This document shows positions 18,091 through 27,671 of a stretch of 64,000 bases of DNA, one piece after another. The position numbers and the translations under genes are program-made. Under the pieces are notes generated by a model, which saw only the letters and a program-made list of their open reading frames with translations, did not search any database and was not told where the DNA came from. Origin of the DNA: DATGZX01 sp035296965. GTDB taxonomy: Bacteria > Planctomycetota > Planctomycetia > Gemmatales > Gemmataceae. The stretch is from assembly GCA_035296965.1 (NCBI GenBank), contig DATGZX010000101.1, positions 1 through 64,000 on the forward strand, in the 5' to 3' direction. Position 1 is the first letter of the stretch. Every line of letters starts with the position of its first letter.

Positions 18091-18855
18091 ATGTTTCCTT
18101 TCTTAGCTAACTTAATCATCGCCACGGCAGCTTTGTCCGGAGCGGGTAATGAACCCGGGGCCAGCTCCTATCTCCACGCATTTCAGCCTGGGACGGATGG
18201 CGTGATCGCCACACGCCCGGAAGTCTACGTTCCCCAACCCGGTGATTTGATCCTTTTTGATGATCGCAACCCGACCTGGATCAAGCTTTACCACTATGTC
18301 GGCAGTGATATGCCGGATCATTCGGGGATTGTAATCAAGCTGCCCGACGGCAGGCCCGCCTTCCTGGAATCCGCCCCGGATGACGGCCACCTGGCAGGTC
18401 TTTATGTGCGCATTCTGCACGCTCTTCCCCGACTGCACCAATTCAAAGGCACGATCTATGTCCGCCGGCTCAAGGTTCCTCTGACTCCAGAGCAGTCCGA
18501 CAAGCTGACGGAATTTGCGTTCGCTCAGGAGGGAAAGAAGTACGCGATCTGGAGGATGTTGCTTCAGGGCACGTGGTTCCGATGCCGTTCCGGCTGGCGT
18601 GCCAAATATTTCGCAGAGACCGACATGAACCGCAACAGGTGGCTCTGTTCGGAAATCGTTGTCGCAGCGGGAACTGCCGCAGGTCTATTCGATCCAAACA
18701 TCCATAAAGCCAACCGGATCTATCCGCGCGACTTGATCTACGACGATCACTATGACCTGAGTCAGACCTGGGACGAGGCGTGGGTTTGGGGCCCGACGCC
18801 GGAGCGGCCGTCGTGCGATCCACCCAAGCTCGATCCTTGGCCGGAGTTGCCGTGA
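18091..18855 (+). CDS. YiiX/NlpC-P60-like exported cysteine hydrolase
   Basis: This 254-residue protein has a signal-like N-terminus ('MFPFLANLIIATAALSGAG'). It has 'PQPGDLILFDD', 'DHSGIVI' (His77) and 'RWLCSEIVVAAG' (Cys186), the circularly permuted papain-like order (His before Cys) of YiiX/YebB-type amidases. Such enzymes cleave amide bonds in peptidoglycan peptides or lipids. The start is uncertain: a TTG at 18022 would add 23 residues, but the ATG at 18091 gives a cleaner export signal. Confidence 0.7.
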   Translation: MFPFLANLIIATAALSGAGNEPGASSYLHAFQPGTDGVIATRPEVYVPQPGDLILFDDRNPTWIKLYHYVGSDMPDHSGIVIKLPDGRPAFLESAPDDGHLAGLYVRILHALPRLHQFKGTIYVRRLKVPLTPEQSDKLTEFAFAQEGKKYAIWRMLLQGTWFRCRSGWRAKYFAETDMNRNRWLCSEIVVAAGTAAGLFDPNIHKANRIYPRDLIYDDHYDLSQTWDEAWVWGPTPERPSCDPPKLDPWPELP

Positions 18856-18980
18856 GCCCGATTGAGCGGTGACACGTACCAAGGCCAGCACCTCCGTCCA
18901 AGAACTCGCCAAAGTCTGCGCCCAGTCCTTGAGCAAGTGATGCTTCATTCCCAAGAAAACTCCTGCGAGAAGAAATTGCC

Positions 18981-19006
18981 TTGACGGTTGTACACGACCC
19001 GATAAT
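18981..19006 (+). promoter_or_regulatory. Possible promoter of the methyltransferase operon
   Basis: A TTGACG box at 18981 is followed by GATAAT at 19001, with a short 14-base spacer. It lies about 80 bases before the GTG start at 19084. The spacing is below the sigma-70 optimum, so this is only a candidate. Confidence 0.25.
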
Positions 19007-19083
19007 CATTCCATTGTGAAGAACGGGGTGTCTGAAGGCTCAGCTGCGGCGGACTTCATGGTCCCTCTGGGACGGGGGCAAAA

Positions 19084-20757
19084 GTGGAATCGGACGTGCT
19101 TTATGAAGGGGATTGCGTTGCCGGGCTCGGGCGGCTCCAGCCAGGCAGCGTCGACTTGGTGTTTGCCGATCCGCCGTTCAACATTGGCTATGACTATGAC
19201 GTCTACAATGATCGTTGCGATGCGGAAGAGTACTTGAAGTGGAGCCGTAACTGGGGCCAAGCGGTCCATCGGGTTCTGAAGCCGTCTGGTACGTTTTGGC
19301 TGGCAATCGGAGACGATTACGCGGCTGATCTCAAGCTCATCTTCCAAAAGCAACTGGGGTTCTCTTGCCGCAGCTGGGTGGTCTGGTACTACACTTTTGG
19401 GGTCAACTGTACGAAGAAGTTCAGCCGCAGCCATACCCACCTTTTCCACTTCGTGAAGGACTCGAAGAACTTCACGTTCAACAGCACGGCGATCCGCGTG
19501 CCCTCGGCCCGCCAGCTGGTTTATGCCGATGTCCGCGCCAATTCGCACGGCAGGCTGCCGGACGATACGTGGATCTTGCGTCCACAAGATCTGCCCCACG
19601 GTTTCCAGGCGGATGAAGATACGTGGTACTTCAGCCGGGTCTGCGGCACCTTCAAGGAACGCGCGGGCTGGCACGGCTGCCAGATGCCAGAACAATTGCT
19701 GGGGCGAATCATCAAGGTGTGCTCCAACCCTGGAGACCTGGTGCTCGATCCCTTTGGGGGAAGCGGGACCACGCTGGCAGTGGCCAAGAAACTGGGGAGG
19801 CGCTGGATCGGCTTCGAGTTGTCGCCCGAATACGCTGCTCGGATACGGGCACGAATTGATGTCGCCAACGAAGGGGATCCTTTGGAAGGCGCGGAAGAAC
19901 CCAAAGTTAGCGCGCCGCCTACCCCGCGCAAGAAGGCCGAGCATTCACCGATACCAACATTCTCTCCACAAAGAACTGAGCCGGAGGATGCCAAGAGGGG
20001 AATCATCGAAGCGTTTTTTACGGTGAGACGCGGTCTCCCCGCTGACCGAGTAATAGCGGACCCAGATTTGAATGTGCAATTCCTGGAAGCCTGCCGGCGG
20101 TTAGGACTACAAGGTGGACCGGTCGAATGGAATTTACGGCTATTTAATCTCCGGAAGGCAGGCCACTTCAGTGGCTTACCCAGATCGCAGAGAACCCAGC
20201 TCACACGTGAAGAGATAGATCAGTGCAGTTATGCCTGCGAGATCGCTCTTAAGCATTTGAGCGAGCAGGGACTTACACTGGATGCGATGCTGTGCGACCC
20301 CGAGCGAGCCTCCGAGTTTGATAGGTTCGTCCGATCAATGATTTCTGCGCAGGTATCTTCCTTCCGAATTCGGTGGGTAGCACTCCATATTCGCAAGCGA
20401 GCCATGGACAATCGAAAATTCGGGCAAAAGCTTGGCGATCGCCAACCGTTGCCCAAGCGTTTCGATTATTTGTCCTCTCTGGATTGGCATGTGGTCCCCG
20501 AAGGGCCCGGCCTATATTGGCTGAACAGCTCTGACAAGAAGCTTTACGTTGGCGAGACGCTCGATCTTCGGAACCGTTTCAAATTGCAATTCGAAGGTTC
20601 CGAGTTTGCGTTTTGGAATACCGATCGTAGAGAGTTGGAGGTGCGATACTGCGCCTTGGGGGATAATCGAAAGGTCTTGCTAAAGGGCAATCAATCGCTG
20701 TGGATCGCGCACTGGAAGCATCCGCTAGGTAACTACCCTGAATTTGCCGCCATATGA
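19084..20757 (+). CDS. Beta-class DNA methyltransferase fused to an unknown domain and a degenerate GIY-YIG domain
   Basis: This 557-residue protein has three parts. Residues 1-260 are an adenine-N6/cytosine-N4 DNA methyltransferase with catalytic motif IV 'DPPFN' at 29-33 and the SAM motif 'DPFGGSGTT' at 222-230; the IV-before-I order is that of beta-class enzymes. Residues about 305-445 are a domain I do not recognise ('[15 protein letters not shown]', '[12 protein letters not shown]', '[13 protein letters not shown]'). Residues about 470-557 read as a GIY-YIG nuclease fold ('GLYWL' at 476, 'YVGE' at 488, then 'DLRNRF'), but the final helix carries '[12 protein letters not shown]' where the catalytic Glu is expected. 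The start is a GTG with GGGGG five bases upstream. Its stop overlaps the next gene by four bases. The methyltransferase half is certain; nuclease activity of this chain is doubtful. Confidence 0.9.
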   Translation: MESDVLYEGDCVAGLGRLQPGSVDLVFADPPFNIGYDYDVYNDRCDAEEYLKWSRNWGQAVHRVLKPSGTFWLAIGDDYAADLKLIFQKQLGFSCRSWVVWYYTFGVNCTKKFSRSHTHLFHFVKDSKNFTFNSTAIRVPSARQLVYADVRANSHGRLPDDTWILRPQDLPHGFQADEDTWYFSRVCGTFKERAGWHGCQMPEQLLGRIIKVCSNPGDLVLDPFGGSGTTLAVAKKLGRRWIGFELSPEYAARIRARIDVANEGDPLEGAEEPKVSAPPTPRKKAEHSPIPTFSPQRTEPEDAKRGIIEAFFTVRRGLPADRVIADPDLNVQFLEACRRLGLQGGPVEWNLRLFNLRKAGHFSGLPRSQRTQLTREEIDQCSYACEIALKHLSEQGLTLDAMLCDPERASEFDRFVRSMISAQVSSFRIRWVALHIRKRAMDNRKFGQKLGDRQPLPKRFDYLSSLDWHVVPEGPGLYWLNSSDKKLYVGETLDLRNRFKLQFEGSEFAFWNTDRRELEVRYCALGDNRKVLLKGNQSLWIAHWKHPLGNYPEFAAI

Positions 20758-21521
20758 ATGAAGTCGTTCATGAAGCATTTCTGGCCGTTCGCGAGGAACG
20801 CTCGCCGGATGTCGTGGTGGCAAATCCTGATCTGAACCGTCGGTTCCTGAACGAATGCCGGTCTCGGGGGCTTTCTGATTCCGCGTTGGCTCTCAATCTC
20901 AGGTTGCTGAACTTGCGGAAGGCTGGCGCATTGCCAGATCTAAGGTCACGAAGAATTGGACTGAAGAACCAAGACGATTACCGGTTCGGTGCCGAGATTG
21001 CCGTGCGATTTCTTGAGCGCCGAGACAGCCTTTCCTTGGATCGAATCCTTTGCGACCCGGAGCGCGCGGCCGAGTTCGACTTGATGGCTGGCCAAATCGC
21101 GCCCGGTTTCACCGCGTTTGAGTATCGCTGGGCAGCATTGAATCTTCGCAAAAGGAGTAGACTTCGGCCGGAATTACTTGGCAAGGTTGTCTCTGCAGAA
21201 ATGGTCTCGACCTGCAAGGTAGTCGATCTGATCCCGACACAAATCCCCGCACGTGCGGGTCTGTATCTGTTCATTGGATCAAGTGGAGTGCTTTACATTG
21301 GAGAATGCCACAATCTGCGCAGACGCATCACCAAGCACTTGGACCACTCGGACAACAGAGGACTCGCGCATTGGCTGTGGGAACATGGTAATAGAGACTT
21401 GCACCTGGAGTACCACGTTCTGCCAATGAGTGTTCCCACCCGAGTACGAAAGGCAATGGAACTCGAATTAATCCGATCCAGGAACCCACTCTTCAACATT
21501 GCAGGCGGCAAAACCGAGTAA
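20754..21521 (+). CDS. GIY-YIG nuclease, paralogue of the C-terminal half of the methyltransferase fusion
   Basis: This 255-residue protein is translationally coupled to the methyltransferase gene (ATGA overlap). Its first 140 residues match the unknown middle domain of that protein: '[16 protein letters not shown]', '[12 protein letters not shown]', '[11 protein letters not shown]' and 'WAALNLRKR' all have direct counterparts. Residues 165-255 are a complete GIY-YIG domain: 'GLYLF' at 169, 'YIGE' at 181, Arg in 'NLRRRI' and a Glu at 236, nine residues before 'NP', where the metal-binding Glu lies in UvrC-type GIY-YIG enzymes. It is therefore the probable endonuclease partner of the methyltransferase, as in GIY-YIG type II restriction enzymes such as Eco29kI and Hpy188I. 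The role is inferred. Confidence 0.82.
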   Translation: MNEVVHEAFLAVREERSPDVVVANPDLNRRFLNECRSRGLSDSALALNLRLLNLRKAGALPDLRSRRIGLKNQDDYRFGAEIAVRFLERRDSLSLDRILCDPERAAEFDLMAGQIAPGFTAFEYRWAALNLRKRSRLRPELLGKVVSAEMVSTCKVVDLIPTQIPARAGLYLFIGSSGVLYIGECHNLRRRITKHLDHSDNRGLAHWLWEHGNRDLHLEYHVLPMSVPTRVRKAMELELIRSRNPLFNIAGGKTE

Positions 21522-21608
21522 CCTGAGTCGCTTTCGCGAAATGAGGCGATCCGTGTCGCTCACAAAAAGTGCTTGGAGTTTTCCGGACTATTTGAAGCGG
21601 AATTATTG

Positions 21609-21854
21609 ATGGAGCTTATGCTCCGCTTTTGGGATCACCTTCTGGCCGTAGACCAGCATTTTCGAAACGATTTGCTAGAAGAAGCAGCCGCGGTCCTAAG
21701 GTCTTGTTTGGCAGGACAGAAAGTGATGGCAGACATACCTTCTGATCAAATGAACTTTGTGGCAGCAGTTTGGTTTGCCGAATGGAATGCTCTTGCCACT
21801 GGCTCGGAAGACCCGCACGCGCGACGGCGCGCTTGGCTGGTACGAGTGCAATAG
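21609..21854 (+). CDS. Small hypothetical protein
   Basis: An 81-residue, Leu/Ala-rich, probably helical soluble protein ('FWDHLLAVDQHFRNDLLEEA', 'MNFVAAVWFAEWNA'). It starts 87 bases after the GIY-YIG gene on the same strand and could belong to that module. I recognise no family. The codon pattern is protein-like, but the start is uncertain (a TTG at 21573 is in frame) and no strong ribosome site is seen. Confidence 0.45.
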   Translation: MELMLRFWDHLLAVDQHFRNDLLEEAAAVLRSCLAGQKVMADIPSDQMNFVAAVWFAEWNALATGSEDPHARRRAWLVRVQ

Positions 21855-22098
21855 TCGGTCCCTTCCTGTTTCTGCGCGTCGGATCTTCTCTAGAGTAATT
21901 TCTTGCGATCGAATGGAGAAGCGCTGAGCATAGCCGAACGCCCGCAACTGGGATCTGCTGCTAAGCAGTCTTCTCATAGCATTCTCATTGCTGCCGCGTT
22001 AAACTTCAGGGTTTGATCAGCCAAGGCGCGGGACTTTCTGTTCCTGCGGCGTTTATTCGGGTCTTCAGTTCCGCAAACTCAGCCGTGAGGAGAACGTC

Positions 22099-22578
22099 AT
22101 GCCGACGATCAAGGAACTGCACGTCAACGGTTTGAAACACGCCGTCGATGCGGACGCGGAGCGTAGCCTCCTCAGCGTTTTGCGCGATGATCTGGGTCTC
22201 ACCGGGAGCAAGTATGGCTGCGGAGAAGGCCAATGCGGGGCGTGTACGGTCCTGATCGATGGCCTACCAGCACGGTCGTGCATCACCAAGATGGCGGCAA
22301 CGCAGGGCAAGCAGGTCCGCACGATCGAAGGACTGGCCCAGGGCGACAAGCTGCACCCAGTGCAAGAGGCATTCCTCGAAATGGGGGCCATGCAATGCGG
22401 CTACTGCACTTCGGGCATGATCATGTCGGCCTCGGCTTTGCTGAGCAATCAACCTCAGCCCGACCGGGATGAAATCATCCGCTTCATGGGCGGCAACATC
22501 TGCCGGTGCGGCACCTATCCCCGAATCGTGTCAGCCATCGAACGTGCTGCCAAAACGATGAAAGGGGGCACCCAATGA
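22099..22578 (+). CDS. [2Fe-2S] subunit of a molybdenum hydroxylase (IorA-like)
   Basis: This 159-residue protein has both iron-sulfur motifs of the xanthine oxidase family small subunit. The plant-ferredoxin-type cluster is bound by Cys41, Cys46, Cys49 and Cys61 ('CGEGQCGAC'). The second, alpha-helical cluster is bound by Cys100, Cys103, Cys135 and Cys137 ('CGYC', 'NICRCGTY'). It should pass electrons from the Mo site of the next gene product. GGAG lies seven bases before the ATG, and its stop overlaps the ATG of the large subunit by four bases. IorA (isoquinoline 1-oxidoreductase) is the closest named type; the substrate cannot be read from the sequence. Confidence 0.92.
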   Translation: MPTIKELHVNGLKHAVDADAERSLLSVLRDDLGLTGSKYGCGEGQCGACTVLIDGLPARSCITKMAATQGKQVRTIEGLAQGDKLHPVQEAFLEMGAMQCGYCTSGMIMSASALLSNQPQPDRDEIIRFMGGNICRCGTYPRIVSAIERAAKTMKGGTQ

Positions 22579-24743
22579 ACGAGCTATCGCTATTGGATAT
22601 TCCCTGTGAGCCCGAACGATATGAACTTTACGAAAGCTCGCCCACCTGGGATTGGGACCGGCGCGAATTCTTTCGTATCACCGGCGCGGGGCTGGTAGTC
22701 GCGTTGCTCTTTCACGAGACTGCTGATGCACAGCGCCCGGCTCAAGGCAGGCAACGTGGCGGCGGCCAGAGTATGCCTCAGGAGATCGGCGCCTGGCTGC
22801 ACGTCGGCGAAGATAACCTCGTCACCGTCTATACCGGCAAAGTCGAAATCGGCCAGAACATCCGCACCTCCCTCAGCCAGGTGGTGGCCGAGGAACTTCG
22901 CATACCTGTCACACGCATTCGCATGGTGATGGCGGACACGGCCCTGACGCCGTTCGACATGGGAACCATGGGTAGCATGACCACGCCGCGCATGGCGGTG
23001 CAGCTCCGCCGCGTGGCTGCCGCCGCCCGCGAAACCTTGCTCGAGCAGGCAGCCGAGCAAGCCAAGGTCCAGCGCAGCTCGCTGACCATTACCGACGGCA
23101 GGATTGTGGGTCCACAATCGAAGCCTTCGTTCGAATTTGGAGAGGTGACCAAGGGCAAGAAGCTGGTTAAACTCATCGGCAGCGACGCTCCCGTCACCCC
23201 AGTTGACAAATGGAGCGTGGAAGGTACCTCCGTTCCCAAGGTGGATGGCCGAGCATTCGTGACCGGCGCGCACCGCTATGCGTCCGACGTTCAACGGCCA
23301 GGGATGTTATTTGGCAAGGTGCTACGCCCGCCCAGCTTCAAAGCAACCCTCGTTTCCGTAGAGACAAAGGATGCCGAGGCGATTCCCGGCGTCACGGTCG
23401 TTCATGAGGGCGAGTTCGTTGGAGTCACCGCGCCGACAGAACAGGCTGCGGCCAAGGCTCTGGCCGCGCTTCACGCCGAATGGCGCTCCACGTCTCAGCC
23501 ATCCAGTGCCGAGCTGTTCGACTATCTCAAGAAGAATCCGAGTTCCGGACGCGGCGGCTTTGGCGGTCCCTCCGGCAACGAACGCGGTTCTATCGAGGAG
23601 GGACGGAAGGCGGCGGACAAGGAATTGAAAGCGACCTATACCGTGGCCTATATCGCCCATGCTCCGCTCGAACCGAGAGTCGGCGTGGCGGAATGGACCG
23701 ATGGTAAGCTCACCGTGTGGACCGGAACACAGCGTCCGTTCGGCGTGCGCGGCGACCTGGCCCTAGCGCTGAAGATTCCCGCCGAGCGCGTGCACGTGAT
23801 CGTGCCGGACATGGGTTCGGGCTACGGCGGCAAGCACACGGGCGAGGCGGCCATCGAGGCGGCCCGGCTGGCGAAGGCCGCTGGTAAGCCCGTCAAGGTG
23901 CTGTGGACGCGCGAGGAGGAATTCACCTGGGCCTATTTCCGGCCCGCGGGAGTGATCGATGTCACCGGCGCCGTGACGAAAAATGGCATGCTGACTGCCT
24001 GGGAGTTCCACAATTACAACTCGGGAGGCTCGGCCATCCGCACGCCGTACGAGGTCCAGAATCAGCACGTTGCCTTTCACGGGGCGAATTCGCCGCTGCG
24101 ACAGGGGTCATACCGCGCCTTGGCGGCTACGGCGAACCACTTCGCCCGCGAGTCGCACATGGACGATCTGGCGCACGTACTTAAGATGGACCCGTTGGCG
24201 TTTCGCATGCAGAATCTGAAAGACGCCCGCTTGCGTGCAGTCCTTGAAGCAGCCGCCAAGCACTTTGGTTGGGGCAGTGCGAAGCCGGCCGCGGGGCACG
24301 GTTTGGGTATCGCCGGCGGCACGGAGAAAGATAGCTACGTCGCTACTTGTGCCGAAGTCATGGCAGATCAGAAGACCGGATTGCTCAAAGTGCTGCGCGT
24401 GGTGACGGCGTTCGAATGCGGTGCGGTGCTCAACCCCGATCATTTGAAGAACCAGATCGAAGGGGCCGCCATGATGGGTCTCGGCGGAGCACTATTCGAA
24501 GAAATTCGATTTGCGGATGGGAAAATCTTGAACCCGCATTTCTCGAGCTACCGCGTCCCCCGCTTCCGTGACATGCCACAAATCGAGGCCGTTCTGGTTG
24601 ACCGCAAGGATTTGCCGTCCAAAGGTGCGGGAGAGACTCCCATCGTGGCTTTGGCCCCGGCCGTGGCGAATGCTATATTCAATGCCACCGGAGTGCGGCT
24701 GCGCTCATTGCCAATGATTCCCAACGGATTCAAGGCGAGCTGA
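22575..24743 (+). CDS. Molybdopterin-binding subunit, isoquinoline 1-oxidoreductase (IorB) type, Tat-exported
   Basis: The 722-residue catalytic subunit of a xanthine-oxidase-family hydroxylase. A twin-arginine signal is visible ('DRREFFRITGAGL', Arg29-Arg30, then a hydrophobic stretch ending 'ADAQ'), so the folded complex is probably exported with its Fe-S partner. 'EIGQNIRTSLSQVVAEEL', 'GSYRALAATANHFARES' and 'KGAGETP' are family motifs; Glu687 in the last is the predicted catalytic base. No cytochrome partner is adjacent. The ATG at 22575 overlaps the small-subunit stop. Substrates of this type are N-heterocycles or aldehydes; which one applies here is unknown. Confidence 0.9.
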   Translation: MNELSLLDIPCEPERYELYESSPTWDWDRREFFRITGAGLVVALLFHETADAQRPAQGRQRGGGQSMPQEIGAWLHVGEDNLVTVYTGKVEIGQNIRTSLSQVVAEELRIPVTRIRMVMADTALTPFDMGTMGSMTTPRMAVQLRRVAAAARETLLEQAAEQAKVQRSSLTITDGRIVGPQSKPSFEFGEVTKGKKLVKLIGSDAPVTPVDKWSVEGTSVPKVDGRAFVTGAHRYASDVQRPGMLFGKVLRPPSFKATLVSVETKDAEAIPGVTVVHEGEFVGVTAPTEQAAAKALAALHAEWRSTSQPSSAELFDYLKKNPSSGRGGFGGPSGNERGSIEEGRKAADKELKATYTVAYIAHAPLEPRVGVAEWTDGKLTVWTGTQRPFGVRGDLALALKIPAERVHVIVPDMGSGYGGKHTGEAAIEAARLAKAAGKPVKVLWTREEEFTWAYFRPAGVIDVTGAVTKNGMLTAWEFHNYNSGGSAIRTPYEVQNQHVAFHGANSPLRQGSYRALAATANHFARESHMDDLAHVLKMDPLAFRMQNLKDARLRAVLEAAAKHFGWGSAKPAAGHGLGIAGGTEKDSYVATCAEVMADQKTGLLKVLRVVTAFECGAVLNPDHLKNQIEGAAMMGLGGALFEEIRFADGKILNPHFSSYRVPRFRDMPQIEAVLVDRKDLPSKGAGETPIVALAPAVANAIFNATGVRLRSLPMIPNGFKAS

Positions 24744-24805
24744 CCGCTTCCTTGTTGTCGGTTGCCTAACTGGCAAGCAAAATCGCGTGGGCGAAGATTG
24801 GTCGC

Positions 24806-25702
24806 ATGGTTGAACACCTGCATTCACATGTTCTCCACCGGGGATCTACGGTCACGATCACGGATGTGCGCTGCCGGCCGACGGAAAGTGCCTGTGGACC
24901 GGAGGAACAAGCCGAGAATCATTCCGTTATTTTCCCGCGCGCAGGCGTGTTCGTGCGCCACGTCGGCTCGCGGAGCGTCGTTGCCAATTCCAATCATGTC
25001 CTGTTTTTCAATGGCAATGAATGCTACCGCGTCAGCCATCCCGTGCCTGGGGGTGACGACTGCAGCAGCTTCACGTTTGACCGGACGGTCCTGCTGGAGG
25101 CTTTGAGTCGTTACGACCCGGATGCCGCCGACCGACCAATGCCTTTCGGAATCACGCACGGGCCTCTAGAGCCGAAATGTGCACTTTTCCAGCAGCAGCT
25201 CCGGAAAAGGTTGCGTGCCGGCGCCGCAGAGCAAATTGCTACCGAGGAATTAGCGCTGGACTTACTGGACAGCGTGCTCGATAGGGCATATCGCATCCGC
25301 GGGCTGAAAGAGATACGATCATCGTGCGGCAGAGCAGATCTACGGCGTGAACGTGCTGAAGCAACCAAGACCTTTTTGGGCGGCCGGTTTCGAGCCCGGC
25401 TGTCGCTTGCCATGATCGGCCGGGCAGTACACGTTTCTCCTTATCACCTGGCGAGGCTGTTTCGTAATGAAGTAGGCATTCCGATCCATCAATACGTGAA
25501 TCGTCTTCGACTGGGCGCGGCCCTGGAGCAGATCGCCGGCGGCGCCAAGGACCTGACCACGCTGGCGCTCGATCTCGGCTACTCGAGTCACAGTCATTTC
25601 AGCGATGCCTTTCGGCGCACTTTCGGCGCACCTCCCTCCAGCTTCAGGCGTTCTACCACGTCCGCGCAGTTACGCGAAATGAGCAAGAATCTGAAAGTCT
25701 GA
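24806..25702 (+). CDS. AraC family transcriptional regulator
   Basis: This 298-residue protein has an N-terminal sensing domain (cupin-like; 'FFNGNECYRVSHPVPGGDD') and a C-terminal double helix-turn-helix (about 195-285). The DNA-binding part has 'LSLAMIGRAVHVSPYHLARL', 'QYVNRLRLGAALEQIA' and 'LGYSSHSHFSDAFRRTFG', the standard AraC consensus. It lies 62 bases after the molybdenum hydroxylase pair and on the same strand, so it may control that operon, though this is only positional evidence. Confidence 0.9.
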   Translation: MVEHLHSHVLHRGSTVTITDVRCRPTESACGPEEQAENHSVIFPRAGVFVRHVGSRSVVANSNHVLFFNGNECYRVSHPVPGGDDCSSFTFDRTVLLEALSRYDPDAADRPMPFGITHGPLEPKCALFQQQLRKRLRAGAAEQIATEELALDLLDSVLDRAYRIRGLKEIRSSCGRADLRRERAEATKTFLGGRFRARLSLAMIGRAVHVSPYHLARLFRNEVGIPIHQYVNRLRLGAALEQIAGGAKDLTTLALDLGYSSHSHFSDAFRRTFGAPPSSFRRSTTSAQLREMSKNLKV

Positions 25703-25800
25703 TTGTCCCTCCGCCATTACGATTCCCTCGTGGTCGGGAAGGTGCGAAGGTCGCGCCGCCTTGGATCCACACTTTTCGATGTACAAAGGGAGCTTCCGCA

Positions 25801-25950
25801 ATGGCTATCCAGAAGTGCCCGGTGTGCGGCTGGGAAATCAAGGACAAGGGGAAAGAGGTTAAGGTCAAGGACAAGACCGTCGTCGTCTGTTGTGATGATT
25901 GTGTAAAAGAAGTGAAGAAGAGTCCAGCCAAGTACGCAACCGCGTCGTGA
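25801..25950 (+). CDS. 49-residue CxxC small metal-binding protein
   Basis: A short gene with a good ribosome site (GGAG eight bases before the ATG). The product has 'CPVCGW' at residues 6-11 and 'VCCDDC' at 33-38, separated by a very Lys-rich segment. Paired cysteine motifs fit a zinc ribbon or a YHS-like metal-binding fold. It follows the AraC gene by 98 bases. The function is unknown; the gene is supported by the ribosome site and the cysteine pattern. Confidence 0.7.
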   Translation: MAIQKCPVCGWEIKDKGKEVKVKDKTVVVCCDDCVKEVKKSPAKYATAS

Positions 25951-26371
25951 CGGAGTTTGGTCCCTCGGGATCGTCGCGGGAGGCTTGCAGCCTGGTCAAC
26001 ACGCGGGCTCAGGCATTCCGCGACGTCCCGCGCTCCAAGTCAGCTGACTTCAATTCGGCCACCAAACAGGCTCGTCCAAATCGCTTCGGCCACTCAAGGG
26101 GATAAAAGGGTTTTCGAGGCCGTTACCGCCAGCGCGGGCTCGGACTGGTGCAATCTGACGGCAGTCGATCCAAGCTGCTGCCTTGGCACGGCTTGGCACT
26201 CCATTTCTTCCTGCGTATACTGGCTGTAGAGCGGTTTTTCAGGCGATCTGCTACCGCCAGGGTGGTCCTGCCTGGAAGTGCCGGCTCCAGCCTACCTCCC
26301 TGGGTGGACCGCACTGCGGCACCTTCTCCCTGCGACCGGCGTGGCACCCTGTTGCGATGCGAGGTTACAGA
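25951..26371. other. Intergenic region before the first propeller gene
   Basis: About 420 bases in which I see no gene, repeat or clear promoter. It must contain the promoter for the gene at 26372. Short open frames cross it but lack ribosome sites and recognisable sequence. Confidence 0.4.
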
Positions 26372-27652
26372 ATGAATACGCGTTCGTGGCTCATCTTGGT
26401 TCTGTGTCTGTGCGCGCCGGCGCTTTCTGTCAAGGGTGCGGATTGGCCGCAATGGCGCGGGCCGAATCGGACCGACGTGTCCACCGAGACCGGCTTACTC
26501 AAGAGCTGGCCCCAAAACGGGCCTCCGCTCGTCTGGACCTTCACAAATTCGGGCGTCGGCTATTCCGGGCCGGCAATTGTCGGCGATCGGCTGTTCACGA
26601 TGGGTGCGCGGGGAGAAACCGAATACGTTTTCGCTCTCGACACGCATGCGGGAAAAGAACTCTGGGCCACCAAGGTGGGACCTTTGTTCAGCGAGAAACG
26701 CGGCGATGGGCCGCGCTGTACGCCCACCATTGATGGCGACCGCCTTTATGCCTTGGGCGCCAAGGGAGATTTGGTCTGCCTCGAAACCGAGACTGGGAAG
26801 CCAGTCTGGAAAATCAACTTGCAAAAGGACCTGGGCGGCAAGGTCATGTCTACCTGGGGCTACACAGAGTCCCCCCTAGTCGACGGCAACAAGGTCATTT
26901 GCACTCCGGGTGGAGCGCAGGGCACCCTGGCGGCCCTGGACAAAAACACGGGCAAAGTGCTCTGGCGCAGCACGGGCTTGAAAGAACTCGCCTCCTATTC
27001 TTCCATGGTTCTCGCCGAAATCGGCGGCGTTCAACAGTACGTGCAGGTTACTGCCACAGGAGCAGCCGGCGTGGCCTCCGCGGACGGTCGACTCTTATGG
27101 AAGTATGTCAAAGATGGCTTTCGGGTTGCGGTGATTCCCACGCCAATCGTACGCGACAACTATGTCTATATCACTTCTGGCTATGGCGCCGGTTGCGATT
27201 TGATTAAACTTACGCCCGCTGAGAAAGGTTTTAAGGCGGAGAAGGTATACGCTAATAAGAACATGGTGAACCACCATGGCGGTGTCATCTTGGTGGGAGA
27301 TGACCTGTTCGGTTATTCGGAGAGCGAACGAGCGTGGGTTTGTCAGGACTTCAAGAGCGGCAACATTGTCTGGGAGGAAAAACAAAAGCTCAAGAAGGGC
27401 TCCGTTACGTGCGCGGATGGTCACTTTTATTGCTACAGCGAAGACAACGGAACCGTGGTGCTTGTCCAGGCGTCTCCGGATGGCTGGAAAGAAGGCGGCC
27501 GATTCAAGGTTCCGCAAGAAAGCAGCCTGCGCAAACCGGACGGCCGCTTCTGGACCCACCCTGTCGTTGCCAACGGCCACTTGTACCTACGCGACCAGGA
27601 CCTGATCTTCTGCTTTGACGTTCGCGATCGCGCGGCCAGCGCGCATCGATAG
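26372..27652 (+). CDS. Exported PQQ-like beta-propeller protein 1
   Basis: This 426-residue protein has a Sec signal peptide ('MNTRSWLILVLCLCAPALS'). 'ADWPQWRGPNRTDVS' marks the start of the mature domain, as is typical of planctomycete propeller proteins. Repeated blades of the type 'AxDxxTGKxLW' follow (for instance 'ALDTHAGKELWATKV', 'ALDKNTGKVLWRSTG'). These resemble BamB and PQQ dehydrogenase blades, but there are no catalytic residues or haem motif, so it is likely a binding or scaffold protein. GAGG precedes the ATG. It is separated by 19 bases from the PaaK-like gene and is probably cotranscribed with it. Confidence 0.88.
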   Translation: MNTRSWLILVLCLCAPALSVKGADWPQWRGPNRTDVSTETGLLKSWPQNGPPLVWTFTNSGVGYSGPAIVGDRLFTMGARGETEYVFALDTHAGKELWATKVGPLFSEKRGDGPRCTPTIDGDRLYALGAKGDLVCLETETGKPVWKINLQKDLGGKVMSTWGYTESPLVDGNKVICTPGGAQGTLAALDKNTGKVLWRSTGLKELASYSSMVLAEIGGVQQYVQVTATGAAGVASADGRLLWKYVKDGFRVAVIPTPIVRDNYVYITSGYGAGCDLIKLTPAEKGFKAEKVYANKNMVNHHGGVILVGDDLFGYSESERAWVCQDFKSGNIVWEEKQKLKKGSVTCADGHFYCYSEDNGTVVLVQASPDGWKEGGRFKVPQESSLRKPDGRFWTHPVVANGHLYLRDQDLIFCFDVRDRAASAHR

Positions 27653-27671
27653 GCTTCGAAAGAAGGGGTGG

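Noticed and set aside
19006..19944. 312-codon minus-strand frame opposite the DNA methyltransferase
   Set aside because: The plus-strand frame has full methyltransferase motifs, so this is a shadow.
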